DNA from: Sextonia rubra | Taxonomy: Eukaryota > Streptophyta > Magnoliopsida > Laurales > Lauraceae | Assembly (NCBI GenBank): GCA_037013555.1 | Contig: JASUAD010000001.1 | Span: 77,830,535-77,894,534, forward strand | Direction of reading: 5' to 3' | DNA length: 64,000 bases | Shown here: positions 23,614 to 35,600 of the stretch, in pieces | How positions within the stretch are numbered: position 1 is the stretch's first letter | How the letters are laid out: each line of letters starts with the position of its first letter | Notes under the pieces: model-generated | The model's database searches: none | Seen by the model: the letters and a program-made list of their open reading frames with translations, nothing else | Told to the model about the DNA's origin: nothing | Translations under genes and position numbers: made by a program

Positions 23614-26600
23614 TCAGACAACATAGCGGTAAGTGACGTATCTGCCTGCCGTTTCACTAGGTCGGATAATCTTCACGACTTGACCACGCTTCAGGCCATA
23701 GTATCTTGCAATTGGATCAGTGATTTGAATCCGGGGCAGCTGCAGAACATGAATCAAAACAAGATTATATGTGGAAGGCATGCATGATCTGCAAAAATGA
23801 CTATGAAGGCTGATACATCATGTTTACTGTTGTAACAAGTAATCCAATAAATTCGCCAATGCACTGACAGATCAGTGGCATAGGCTTACCACAATATGGG
23901 TCATACAACCTGGGGTCGATCCCCCATTCTCACTGTTCATATTCCATTCACCAAAACATAAAAGAGTAATCCACTAGATTCAAATGAATATGAGGGGAGA
24001 AGAGTTTAATCTGAGGCATGCATAACATGAAACAACTCAGAGAGGAGTGGCCAAGCATAATGTGGAGCACACACTACTAGCATTTGGGAATATCACAAAA
24101 TCAATCTTGTTGGCTAAATCAGACCACTAGACTCCAGGATCAAACCTCAACTGCCATGAAAACTTTCTTTAACCACCCATCCATTTCCTCCAATGCAGAA
24201 CTTAAACATATATCCAGTCTGACACCAATAAATGAGAGCACCAGATCTCATATTTGTGAAGTGAACCAATATAGAACATGGTTCAAAATAGTCGCATCTG
24301 TGGTGTACCAACTATCTTGGGAGGTATATATCTGAATCGCCATAATGTTCTAAGCACAATAAAAAAAAGAAAAAGGGATATTGTACAAAGTCACACCTTG
24401 ATGTGTCAGTGTAGCCGCATCAAGGCTAAAGCCATGTAAGTCACGCATCGCTGCTTTATCCTAAACCGTTGCATTTGTTAAGGCTATGTAATTATATAAT
24501 ATTGACTATAATGCACCAGTACAGTAGGAGATAAGGTAAGAATGTATGACGTATTCATGCAGTGTTTACCAACATATGCTTCAATAGATCTTCCTATTTT
24601 CCCCTTCCCATCTGTCTCTATTTCACTTTATCTCTAACATCAATTTAGAATCAGAAAATCCAGGACATTTTGTGAATATTTGATTGAAGAAATCATACCA
24701 TTAGTATGGCCCACTAAGCTTGGTATGGCTCGCTTATTCCCAGGTATTTTGGTGGATGTCAGTTGTTTGTGTTATATTGCATGGGATAATTAATCATGTA
24801 TGTAAACAGTTGTGCATAGCCAAAATAGGTATTACTGTGAGTCTAGGATGATAATTATTGTCTGGAAGAATGTGCTTGGTTAACACCTTAGGCATGCATG
24901 AAAGAAAGATATGCTCAACAAAGAGCCTTCCCTGCAGCACAAGAATGTGCAAAGCAGACAATGCTGTCCAGTTGATAATACTTGAAAGGGCACAGAATGG
25001 CTGTAAAATAAAATGGTCAACAGGCATACTTAAATAGATATGGACAACAATTGGATGTTAGGATTGCCAAATAAATCTGCATTTGGGGCAATGAATCATC
25101 TCCACTGGGGGAAATTTTGAGCATGTATGCAGCATGTAAAGTGGATTTGTATGTTTTTCTGCATATTCATAGCCTGCCTAACCATAAATGCTGTACAAAT
25201 AGAACCACAAAAAGAAAAGACTTAGCACACACCTGTGTTTCTTTTAGAGTATATCGCTCCAGTAGTGTTTTCTTTTCTTCAGTTGTAAGCACCTGATGCT
25301 CTGGAACAAGAACATGCTCTTTAATATTAACCAGCAACTCTGCCTCCTGTGTCAAGGAAATTAGAATGCACGTAACTGCCTCTGCAAGCCCATGTAAAAG
25401 GCAAACTAGAATGACAAATCTTCCATGAAAACTGATATACAACAAACCAGAAGGATAAATCTTCTATGAAAATTGAGATACAGTGTGACACAAGAACTCA
25501 TTAGCAGATAACAAATTGCATTGCAGGGCAAACTAGAATGATAAATCTTTCATGAAAACTGATTTACAACAAACCAGAAGGATAAATCTTCTGTGAAAAT
25601 TGAGATACAATGTGACAAAAGAACTCATTAGCAGATAACAAATTGCGTTGCAGCAACAATCCAGGAAATAAAAAATTTTCCCTCCCTCCGTCCCCCTCTA
25701 AAAAATGCATGGCCTGATCCATCTGAAAGGGATCTAGAGTTCACCGACTTTCTAAGTGGACATATAATTATCAAAAAATTGGGAAACCTGAGTTCACCAA
25801 CTCTTTAAGTGTATATAAAACTATCAAAAAACTGGGAAACCTTAATTAGATGGTTAAAGTCATAATTTCCCACTCAGCAATTTTTTACTTGAAACTATGC
25901 AGGTTGATCAGGTTGTTGGGTAAATTATCTATCTCTTCTGTTATAAATATAAATATTATAAATAACTACAATATAAATAACTGTGCAAGATTCTACATAA
26001 ATTTTCATAATGAATTTCAATTTCAGTTCTTGTTTTCATTTAAGTATAAACCTTAACATCAACAACTTTGCATATTTAAGGCTTTTATACAGTTCTTTTC
26101 TTTTTTCCTTTTTAACGGATGTTTTTTTTTTTTAATGTGCAAGAACAAAATCGATTGAAGACAACCCACCTACCTAGACCAAACCAAGATGAGTCACACC
26201 AAGCGCTCAGTCAACCAAGCGGGTTGACAATGTTTTGACTAAAACTCATTCTAACCAAGTTCAATGCTACTCAGCCAATCACTGAGTTTGTCAGTTACTC
26301 ACTGAGTAGGACCAAATATCATTCCTTCTTTTCTCTGACCAAAGTGACATGTAAGAGTTTCCTCAACATAAAGGCATCACTAGATTCTTTCTAAAATAAA
26401 TATGCATCTATAGTAGATTTAAAACCAAAGCAGAACACTCGCTTTCCCAAGTGTCCCCCACTCAAAAAATGAAAGTAGTTGTATCATCCATAAAGAAGGA
26501 AACTTCTGCACTCTGTCATTAAAAAGATAATGTGAACTTCCCTAATACATGAGACATTCTAACAGGTCAAACATCAAAGGCATGCAACAGTTCATAGCTG

Positions 26601-29600
26601 AATCACTCCTCACATAATACTGCAAAAGCTAGAACTCCTCCTATGGTTGTGGAATTTCTACAAGCGGACAGAATACTGTCCACATGCAGTCCAAATCATG
26701 GGCCCACCTAGATGCATGCATATCAGTGGAGACTCTAGGGATGGAAAGGTCTCATGATATAAGCAAAAAATAAAGCCCATTTGATCATTTTAATCATTGA
26801 TTTAACAGTCTCAAAAGTATAGCAGTCTTATAACTCCACATTTTTTAAAATAATGATGAGCAAAGGTCAAAGTGGGCCCATGGAGCTGAACCGCGTATGA
26901 ACAAGCATGTAGGCCACTATTATGTGAAAATTCATTGTCATGTAAACCATAACAATAACAACCGAATATATGATGTGTGCCATGTAGGTGGTGCCCACTA
27001 GGGCCACCATATTACAGAAGTTTTTGTGGATTATCTACCCATAAAAGCAAGCGTTATCAGATACTGCTGGCCATGAGATCGAGGGTGATGATATTTAACT
27101 GTTAATTGCTATCATATCTGCCAATCCACTTTCATCTTTTTTGGAGACATGAGTAGTAATATTTCATGCCAACTTTTAAAAGAAAGCCAATCTTACTGCC
27201 AACACCCACTTTTTTATGTTGAGGGCACACAGCAAGCTGCATACCTCCATGTGCCATGCGTAAGATAGTCAGGCCAGGGGTTCTAACCATGTGACTGTTG
27301 TGAAAGGGAGAAAGTGAAAGAAACATTAAGGTCAATTTGGTCTTTTGGAAAAAATGTAGTTTGATATGACTGGTTCCTCAAAAATAGGATGTGTCTAGAT
27401 CAAGACCCTTACAGCATGTTTGTTTACATCTGTGCAAGAGTATACATAAGGCGCATGTCAAATAATGGAAAGGGGTAAGTTATGTTGAAGTAAACATAGA
27501 GGTGTAAAATGTTTGTTTGGATAGTATGAGGTAGAGTATAGGTGAGACATTGTGTCAGATTAAAAAAAAAAAAAAACTTTTTGTCTTGTACTTAACTTCA
27601 TATTTTAGCACACATTACTTCTATTAAAAAAAGAAAAGGGAGTTTGTGGAGAAGTAAAGGTTAGAAATGTTGGACCATAAGTTAAAATCATCACTCTACT
27701 TTTCTCACCAACTTGACCGTACTTAATCACACTTTTCTCTCATAAAAAAAGGGAGCTTGTAGAGGAGCAAAGGTTAGAAATGTGGGATAATAAGTTAAAT
27801 TCATCATGTTACTTTTCTCAACCAAACATGGTATGTCTCAACCAGCTTGAAATTCACCTTTACTTCACTTGCTAAACAAACATGGTTAGAGAAACGACAA
27901 CAACAATAATAATATAACAATAACAATAATAAATTAAAATTAGGAAAATAATAAGCTCATAATCCATCTTCCATCCACTATTACTATATTGACAGTAACA
28001 TGATGGTAATGTCACATGAAGAACTTGATGACAAATGAAAATATTCAATACAGTGAATTATGATGCCACAGTTAGAATACATGAATACAGACATGAGACA
28101 TGAGTGCAAGGATGGGCATATGCACTTTTTGAAAGAAAGGACACACTGCAAACAGCTGCTTCATCCAAAACATGAGCTTCACATTAAAATTTATGAGTAT
28201 GATTTTTCTTATATTTGAGATATTCGAAATTAATGAAAATTATCATTGTTTACAATTTACATTTCTATCAACCCTTTCAATGTTGAGAACTAATAATACT
28301 AATAGAAGTATATCAAATAAAGGACTTACTGCAACAGGAAATAAAAAACAGAAATAGACTATGAGTATTCCGTAATAACATGCTAAGAAGTATATTAAAT
28401 AAAGGACTTACTACACCAAGAAATAAAAAACTGACATAGACACACTGAGTACTCCGTAACAACATGTTACAAATGCATAGTGTAAAGGAACTTGTATATA
28501 CTTCTCTTTTTCTTACTTTTGAATGGTTAAAACTTGTATAGAGTCTTCATCAAGGAACAAAACAACATGAAAGGACCTTCGTGGGAAAGTCACATATCTA
28601 TTTTGGTGGGTAATGTATTATGAAGCACGGGTACCGGTATGGATACAGTATAGATATGACCAGTGTTTTAAAAAGCACGCCCAGGCGCGCGCCTGGGCGC
28701 AAGGCGCAGCGAGGCGCAACTGGTGCGCCTCGCCCCACGTGAGGCGAGGCGACTTCAGTGAGGCGCGCATTAAGCGCACGAGGCGCGCGCCTTGGGCTTA
28801 GGCGAGAGGCGAGTGAGGCGTGGGCTTCTTTTTGTTAGGCAAGATCTTGAAATAGAAAAAGAAAAACAGAAGGGTGTAAATGTTGTAAATTTTATTAGGC
28901 AAGGACTTGAAATAGAATAAGAAAAAGAGAAGGGTGTATATGTGAAATTTGTAAACTATAAAAGGCATCGATGCCCTAAATCCCAATCCAGTTCTGCTGC
29001 AACGAAAAAAAGGGGGAGCGAGCAGTTGGGGGGAAAAGGGGAAACAGAAGAAGAAGAAAGAAGAAGCGGCGGCAGTCCACGTCCGGTGAAGGATCACGTC
29101 CGGCGAAGGATAACGGCCGGCAGTCCACGTCGAAGCTGCATACCACGTCGGGGAAAAGGGGAAACAGAAGAAGAAGAAAGAAGAAGCAGCGGCAGTCCAC
29201 GTCCGGTGAAGGATCACGTCCGGCGAAGGATAATGGCCGGCAGTCCACGTCGAAGCTGCATACCACGTCCGGCGAGGTATGTGTTGTTTTTTTTTTTTTT
29301 CTGCATCCCATGTCCGGCTGTTCTCTTCTTTTTCTTTTTTGTGTTTTATTTTCTGTAGTTTTTTTTTGCTGCTGCTGTTTTTTTCTATTTGCTTTTCTGT
29401 TTTTTTTTTCATGCCTTTTTGCTGCCGCCTTTTCTTTTGCTTCTTTTTGTTTTTGCTGCATTTTTTTTCCGCTTTTTTTTTTGTTTCTGCCCTTTTTTTT
29501 TTGCTGCCTGCAATCTGCTGTTGCTATCTGCTTGGCTTTTTTTTTTTTTTTTGCTGTCTGCTGTTACTATTTGCTTGTTTTTTTTTCCTGCTATCTATTG

Positions 29601-32600
29601 CTGCTGCTATCTGCTTGTGTTTTCTTTTTCTGCAGCCCACGTCCGGCTTGTTCTTCTTTGCATTTTCCTTCCTTTCTTTCTTTCTGTCGCCCACGAACTC
29701 TTTTTTTTCTTTTCGCTGCTGCTGCCCAGTCCTCTTTTCTATCTGTTGCTGTTGCTGCTCCTTTTTTTTTTTTTCTGTTTCTGCTTCTATCTGTTGCTGG
29801 CTTGCTGCTGCTGCATTGTTTTTTCTGCTTCTGCTTCTATCTGTTGCTGCTATCTGCTTTTTTCTTTTTTTATGGCTGTCTGCTATCTGCTGCTACTGTT
29901 TTTTTTTTTTCTGTTTTGGCTGCTATCTGTTGCTGCTGCTGCTGCTGCAATCTGCTTGTTTATTTTGCTGTCTGCTATCCAGCTGTTGTTGCTATCTGCA
30001 TTTTTCTTCCTGTTTTGCATGTTTTTTGCTGCTGTCATTTCTATTTTTGCAGTTTTTTTTTTTTGCTACTGTTTGTTTGTTTTTGCTGCTGCTGCTCTTT
30101 GTTTTTTTGCTGCTGCTGCTACTGTTTGTTTTCTCATCTCTGGATTTCTGTTTTGCATGAATATTCATTTGGTGTTGATAATGTATTTGTCTGTGTATAT
30201 TGACTACCATGTTGGTTATTGCCTTTTTGGTATCAAAATATGTCTGCTGGGCTGGATTAATTGTTTATCCCTTTAGATTTCTATTTCTGCCATGCTGTTT
30301 TTAATTTTTTTTTTTTCAATTGTATGTTCTATATAGATGTCAGCCGAAGGTATTAGTAAAAAGGACCCAGCATGGCAATATGCACACTTGGAAAATCCAC
30401 AGAACAATAATAGGTTCAAATGCAATTTTTGTGGCAAAATATCGAATGGAGGTGTTTTTCGGGTCAAGCAACATCTTGCAGGGGGTTACAGGAATATCAC
30501 TGCTTGTCCAAAATGCCCACCTGAAGTTAGAGAAGAGATTAAAGAATACATGGCAAAGAAAAAGACAGAAAAAGAACAAATGAATATGTTGCCCCATTTT
30601 GATGAGTTGGCTAATGAGTTGGAAGATTATGAAGATGATGTTGTAGAGGTCAATGAACGTGGCAAAAGACCTTTGGTGAGTCAAGTTTCTAAAAATTCAA
30701 GTAATCTTTCCACTGCCTCCAAACCTAAAAAGCCAAAGCAAAAAGGGCCCATTGATGTATTCTTCACTCCCAATCCGGATGATGTAGTGCAAAATAAAAA
30801 AGCCCAAGGAAAGCAAACAAGAATTGATCAAAATGACCCATATAGAAAAGAATTAAGAGATCGGGCATGTCAAAGATTTGCAAGGTGGGTATATGATGCT
30901 GGGATTCCTTTGAATGTTGTTAATTATGACAGTTTTGGACCAATGATTGAAGCTATAGGGCAATATGGTCCTGGTATGAAACCACCCACTTACCATGAAA
31001 TGCGAGTTCCTCTTCTTAAAAAAGAGTTAATGCATACAAATAATTTGATGAAGGATCACAGGGAGGAATGCGTGAAGAATGGATGTTCTATAATGGTTGA
31101 TGGGTGGACTGATAAGAAAGGGAGGACATTGCTTAACTTTTTAGTGAATTGTCCTAGAGGAACCATGTTTGTGGAGTCCATTGACGCTTCTAGCTACTCC
31201 AAGGATGCAGAAAAACTGTTTCAACTAATAGACAAGTTTGTGGAGCGCATTGGAGAAACTAATGTGGTCCAGATTGTCACTGACAGTGCCGCAGCTAATG
31301 TCTTGGTGGGTAAGAAACTAAGAATCTTCTTTCTTGAGAAAAAAAATTATTAGTTATCTAAAACTCTTTTTTTTTCTCTTTCTTGGTTTGGCTCTAACAG
31401 GAAAGTATTTGGAGTCAAAGTATAAAAACTTGTATTGGACGCCATGTGCTGCCCATTGCTTGGATTTGATGTTGGAAGACATTTTTAAGATACCAACTTT
31501 CAAGAGAACATTTGAAAGGGGTATTGCGGTACATGGATTCATTTATAATCGCCCAGGTTTGCTAAATATGATGAGGCAATTTACACAATTGAAAGATTTA
31601 GTCAAGCCTGCAAAAACTCGATTTGCAACTGCTTTTCTCACTTTAGCAAGAATTCATCAACAAAAGAACAACTTGAGGAAGATGTTCACTTCAGAGAGAT
31701 GGACAACCAGCAAATGGGCAAAGGAGCAGCTGGGTAAAAGGGCTGCACAAATTATGTTAATGCCTTCGTTTTGGAATAGTGTTGTCTATGCCCTTAAGGT
31801 CTCAGGTCCTCTTCTTCGTGTTCTTAGATTAGTTGATGGCGAGAAAAGGCCTCCCATGGGATACATTTATGAGGCTATGGATAGGGCTAAAGAAGCAATT
31901 GCAAATGCTTTTGGTGGAAAGGAAGAAAGATATAATAATATCTTTCAAATTATTGATCGAAGATGGGATGTTCAATTGCATCACCCTTTGCATGCAGCTG
32001 GGTATTTTTTGAACCCAGAGTTATTTTATTCAAATCCAAATGTTGAGCAAGATCATGAAGTCATGACTGGGTTGTATAATTGCATTGCAAGGCTGGTCCC
32101 AAATATTGACATACAAGATAAGATTGGTCAAGAGTTGTCTATGTATACAAAAGCTGAAGGTTTATTTGGGATTCCTATGGCAATTAGGCAAAGGAAGACA
32201 AGGTCACCAGGTAAACAATTTTATCACATAAGTTTATTCCATTATATTACAAAAGTAGCTTTTTAAAATTATTAGTCTATACTTGGTAAAATTTATGCTA
32301 ATTACTTATAATTAACAGCTGATTGGTGGAGTGCATTTGGTTCCAAGACACTAAATTTGCAAAAATTTGCAATAAAAGTTCTTAGCCTGACATGTAGTTC
32401 ATCTGGTTGTGAGCGAAATTGGAGTGTGTTTGAGCATGTGAGTATTTATCTCAAGTGCAGTGAATTCAAAATATTTTTAGTTTATAAATATAAATTTTAA
32501 TAGCTTTTTTAATTGTTGCAGATTCATAGCAAGAAAAGAAATAGGTTGGATCAAAAACGTCTCAATGATTTGGTATTTGTTAAGTACAACAGAGCATTGA

Positions 32601-35600
32601 AACGTCGATATGATATGCGTGACATACTTGATCCCGTTTCTTTGAAGGATATTGATGAAAGCAATGAGTGGTTACTTGGGAGGATGGATAGAGAAGTGGA
32701 TGAAGATGATGATTTTGTGTTTGATGATGATATTTTGACGTGGGGTGATGTTGCTACAGCTTCTGGAGTTGGAGAAAGTAGTCAAAGAACCAGAGCAACA
32801 TCAACTTCAAGAGCAACACCAAGAGCTTCAAAATCTTCAAATGCTCTTCAATTGGTAGATGAGGAAGAGGCAGGTTCAGATGAAACTGACAAGGAAGATG
32901 TGGATGGATATAAATCCAATGATGAAGAAGAAGATTATGATTTGCTTGGTGTAGATGTTGAGGATGACTATTAAGTTCTCCTTAGAACCATATGTTTTGT
33001 TGGTTTGACTTTGGATTTTGGAGTTGTATTGACTTTTGATGCTGTTTTTGCACTAAATGATTGATGTTTTTATGACTTTTCGAATCTTCTCTAATATTCG
33101 TTGCCTCTTTTGTGAAATAATTTCACCTTGCCAATGTTAATTTGAAATTATTTATCTATGACAAAATAACTATTTTTTTTTATCCATAATGTGCGCCTCG
33201 CTTCAAAGAAGCCCGCGCTTCGCCTTGCGCCTTGTGCTTAAGCCCCATGATACCTTTAGCCCCTCGATGCGCCTCGCGCCTTCAAAAACACTGGATATGA
33301 CGATATGATAAAATCCTAAAAAAACAGGATACGAATACGGCTGGGGTACGACCATTAAAAATTATATTTTTTTAAATTTTAATAATAAAATATGCTAATA
33401 ATTAAAATAGGTTAGAATCATTCGATGCAACAAGCCAATAATTACTTAATATCAGTACAAATGCATCCTAATGGAAAAAAAAAAAAAAAGAACAGCAGCA
33501 ATATTATTTTTCATATTTCATAATCCAGGGCTCCTTCCTTCATCTTCTTCCTCCTCCTTTCCGTTTTCCTTTTTTTCCAATAGAGACGAGGGAGTTGGAG
33601 ATGGGTTAGGCTAAAGCCTTGTCCCTTTTAAGTTCGTTGAGAAGAGTTAGGGCTAAAATTAAAAATTATATTTTTAGCTCTTTCAAACTCTTACAAAAGT
33701 TTTTAACCAAAAAAAAAAAAAAAACACTTGCAAAAGTTGCAGAAGCGTACCCATGTACGTACCTTTTGCGCACCCACAAACATATTCATCCCGTACCCAC
33801 AAAGTCAAAACATACCTGGTACGTTTGACCATACCTGGTACATTTATTGCCGTACTTGATATGGGTACGTACCCGGTACTAGTACGTATACATTTTGGAA
33901 GTACCCGTGCTTCATACGTACTATATGAGTAAGCCTCCTAATGATACAAAACAAGAACCTCATGGTTATACATAAAAATTATTTAGTATTGTAGAAGTAA
34001 AATGTGAACGTAGAAACAACAAATGATACAGAATAGTACAGCAGTCTGAAGGACCCCACAAGAAAATACTCCACTCTCTCAAACTCAAACTCAAACTCAA
34101 ACTCACGAAGCATAGACTAAATGCAATAAGTGTTTGCTTAATAACTGTAAAGAACGGCTGTAATGATTTTGCTTGAAAAATTTTGCTAATTGAGCATTAG
34201 TAGAATTAATGGATTGAAGAATGTGCTGTTTCAGAAGTAACTTCAAACACCTGATAAACAGGGCAAGCCCACAATTTAGGGCTAGGTTATAACAGGATTT
34301 CTGATGATTGTATGTAATCATTTAATTACTAGTTACAGCCTTGACAATATAAATTTCCACAACAGGATGACAAGAAGCTCACCTGGAAAACTTCCAAATG
34401 AAATTTTTGTGAAATTTCACTTATGCATGTTTTTGCAAAAGGAGTTAGATTCTGTTGAACAACTAATATCGCTCTGGACACATTTTCTGATTTCATGCGA
34501 TTGGTGTAAGTCTTCATCGTCTTTACCCCGACCTTTGCTTCTTCAGGAAAGAAAACAAATATCTGGTACAAAACAAAAGAAGCCACACATATGAAACAAA
34601 CTCTGGACATTATGAAAAATTAAAAAAAACAGCTTCGTTGATATAATATTAACAACCATGTTAAACACACACACATTTTCCATAGAAAATTTTTAAGAAA
34701 ATTAAACTCAATCAAGAATAGCAGATCAGGAAACAAATGGCAATAAAAACTTAAATTGCATAACTGTGGTGAAGAGGCAAACAGGTCAAATTATTGCAAA
34801 AATTCCATGAGTCAAATTCCAATCATGGATCAAAATAGCTACATAGCGGCCGCTATATCAGGCATAGTAGTCCTAAATTGAATTTAGCGCTGCTCAACCG
34901 TAGGGGCCACTACGGTCCACTACAAGCTGCAACAAAGTGTGATTGACAGCTACTTTTCGAAAAAAAATTTTTAAATGCATAGTAAGGCTTACTTCTTTCA
35001 TTCTTCTCTCCAAACAACATTTCTACTTATACCCTTCTATACTTAAAAAAACACCAAAACATATAAGATATTACTGAATTAAAGATGATGGAGACAGTTC
35101 CTCTCAAGGGCTCTTCTCTAGGTAATATACTAGCAAACATCCCTTCCAGCAGTTGTATTCTTTTCTCTACTCTCAACCAAAATCCATTTTTTTTAATAAA
35201 ACTTAATTTGTTATTTGGTTTGAGCCTCAAAACTTTTTTAAAGCAATACTTTATAATTTATAAATCCTTTGTTATGTAAAATTGTGCCAAATTAATTATT
35301 TGAATTATGAATTTAGAAATGCATAATAACTTAGTATATATCTAACCAACATAAATGTGTAGAAAAAATTAGATCAATACTCTTATTTTATAATCATTCA
35401 GCGATATTGAAATTCTATGTACTAAATTGACCGCTACATACCCCTATCTTAGTTATTATTGGAAAAAAGCATCACTTTTTAACATTTTCCAATATTTTGG
35501 ATTTTGTGGATATTTTTTTAAAAAATTTTGACAACTTTTTCTACTCACACCGCTACGTAGCGCCCACGACATAGCGTTTTGGCCAGTGGCCGCTATGTCT

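Larger units (their letters stand above)
28661..33293 (+). mobile_element. Complete hAT transposon, possibly autonomous (4633 bp)
   Basis: A perfect 8-bp duplication GATATGAC lies at 28653-28660 and 33294-33301. The ends are inverted: CAGTGTTTTAAAAAGC left and CAGTGTTTTTGAAGGC right (reverse complement). Both subterminal zones are rich in GCGCC/GAGGCGC motifs, the likely transposase binding sites. The order is left end, purine-rich leader with a two-copy 120-bp repeat, long T/CTG-rich leader intron, four coding exons of transposase, right end. Coding sequence has no stop or frameshift that I can see. It lies inside E3, itself in an RPB5 intron, and is transcribed opposite to RPB5. Confidence 0.93.
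28618..33917. mobile_element. Non-autonomous hAT-like element E3, interrupted by a full hAT
   Basis: Ends TTATGAAGCACGGGTACC (left) and GTATGAAGCACGGGTAC (right, reverse complement) match E1. The flanks GTAATGTA (28610-28617) and GTACTATA (33918-33925) agree at 6 of 8. After removing the nested hAT (28661-33293 plus one GATATGAC), only about 660 bp of E3 remains, non-coding, with GTACCCGTAC-type subterminal motifs at the right end. It sits in RPB5 intron 2. Confidence 0.72.
25347..34382 (-). other. RPB5 intron 2 (9036 bp), transposon-filled
   Basis: Donor GTGAGC after HLEVFQ and acceptor TTGACACAG before EAELL. It contains a 127-bp tandem duplication beside exon 3 (25400-25653), a Tourist-like MITE (27412-27885), and element E3 (28618-33917) with a full hAT transposon inside it. 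The rest (25654-27411, 27889-28617 and 33918-34382) shows no recognised feature. Confidence 0.93.

Noticed and set aside
29031..29270. CRISPR-like spaced repeat
   Set aside because: Only two contiguous units without spacers, in a plant transposon leader.
28798..29461. Open frames of 138-204 codons on both strands
   Set aside because: They span the 120-bp tandem repeat and purine-rich leader of the hAT. The two-fold repeated peptide simply reflects the DNA duplication.
29279..30276. Three overlapping open frames of nearly 300 codons
   Set aside because: They lie in the T/CTG-rich leader of the hAT element and give Phe/Leu/Cys strings in every frame. Splice signals at both ends suggest an intron instead.
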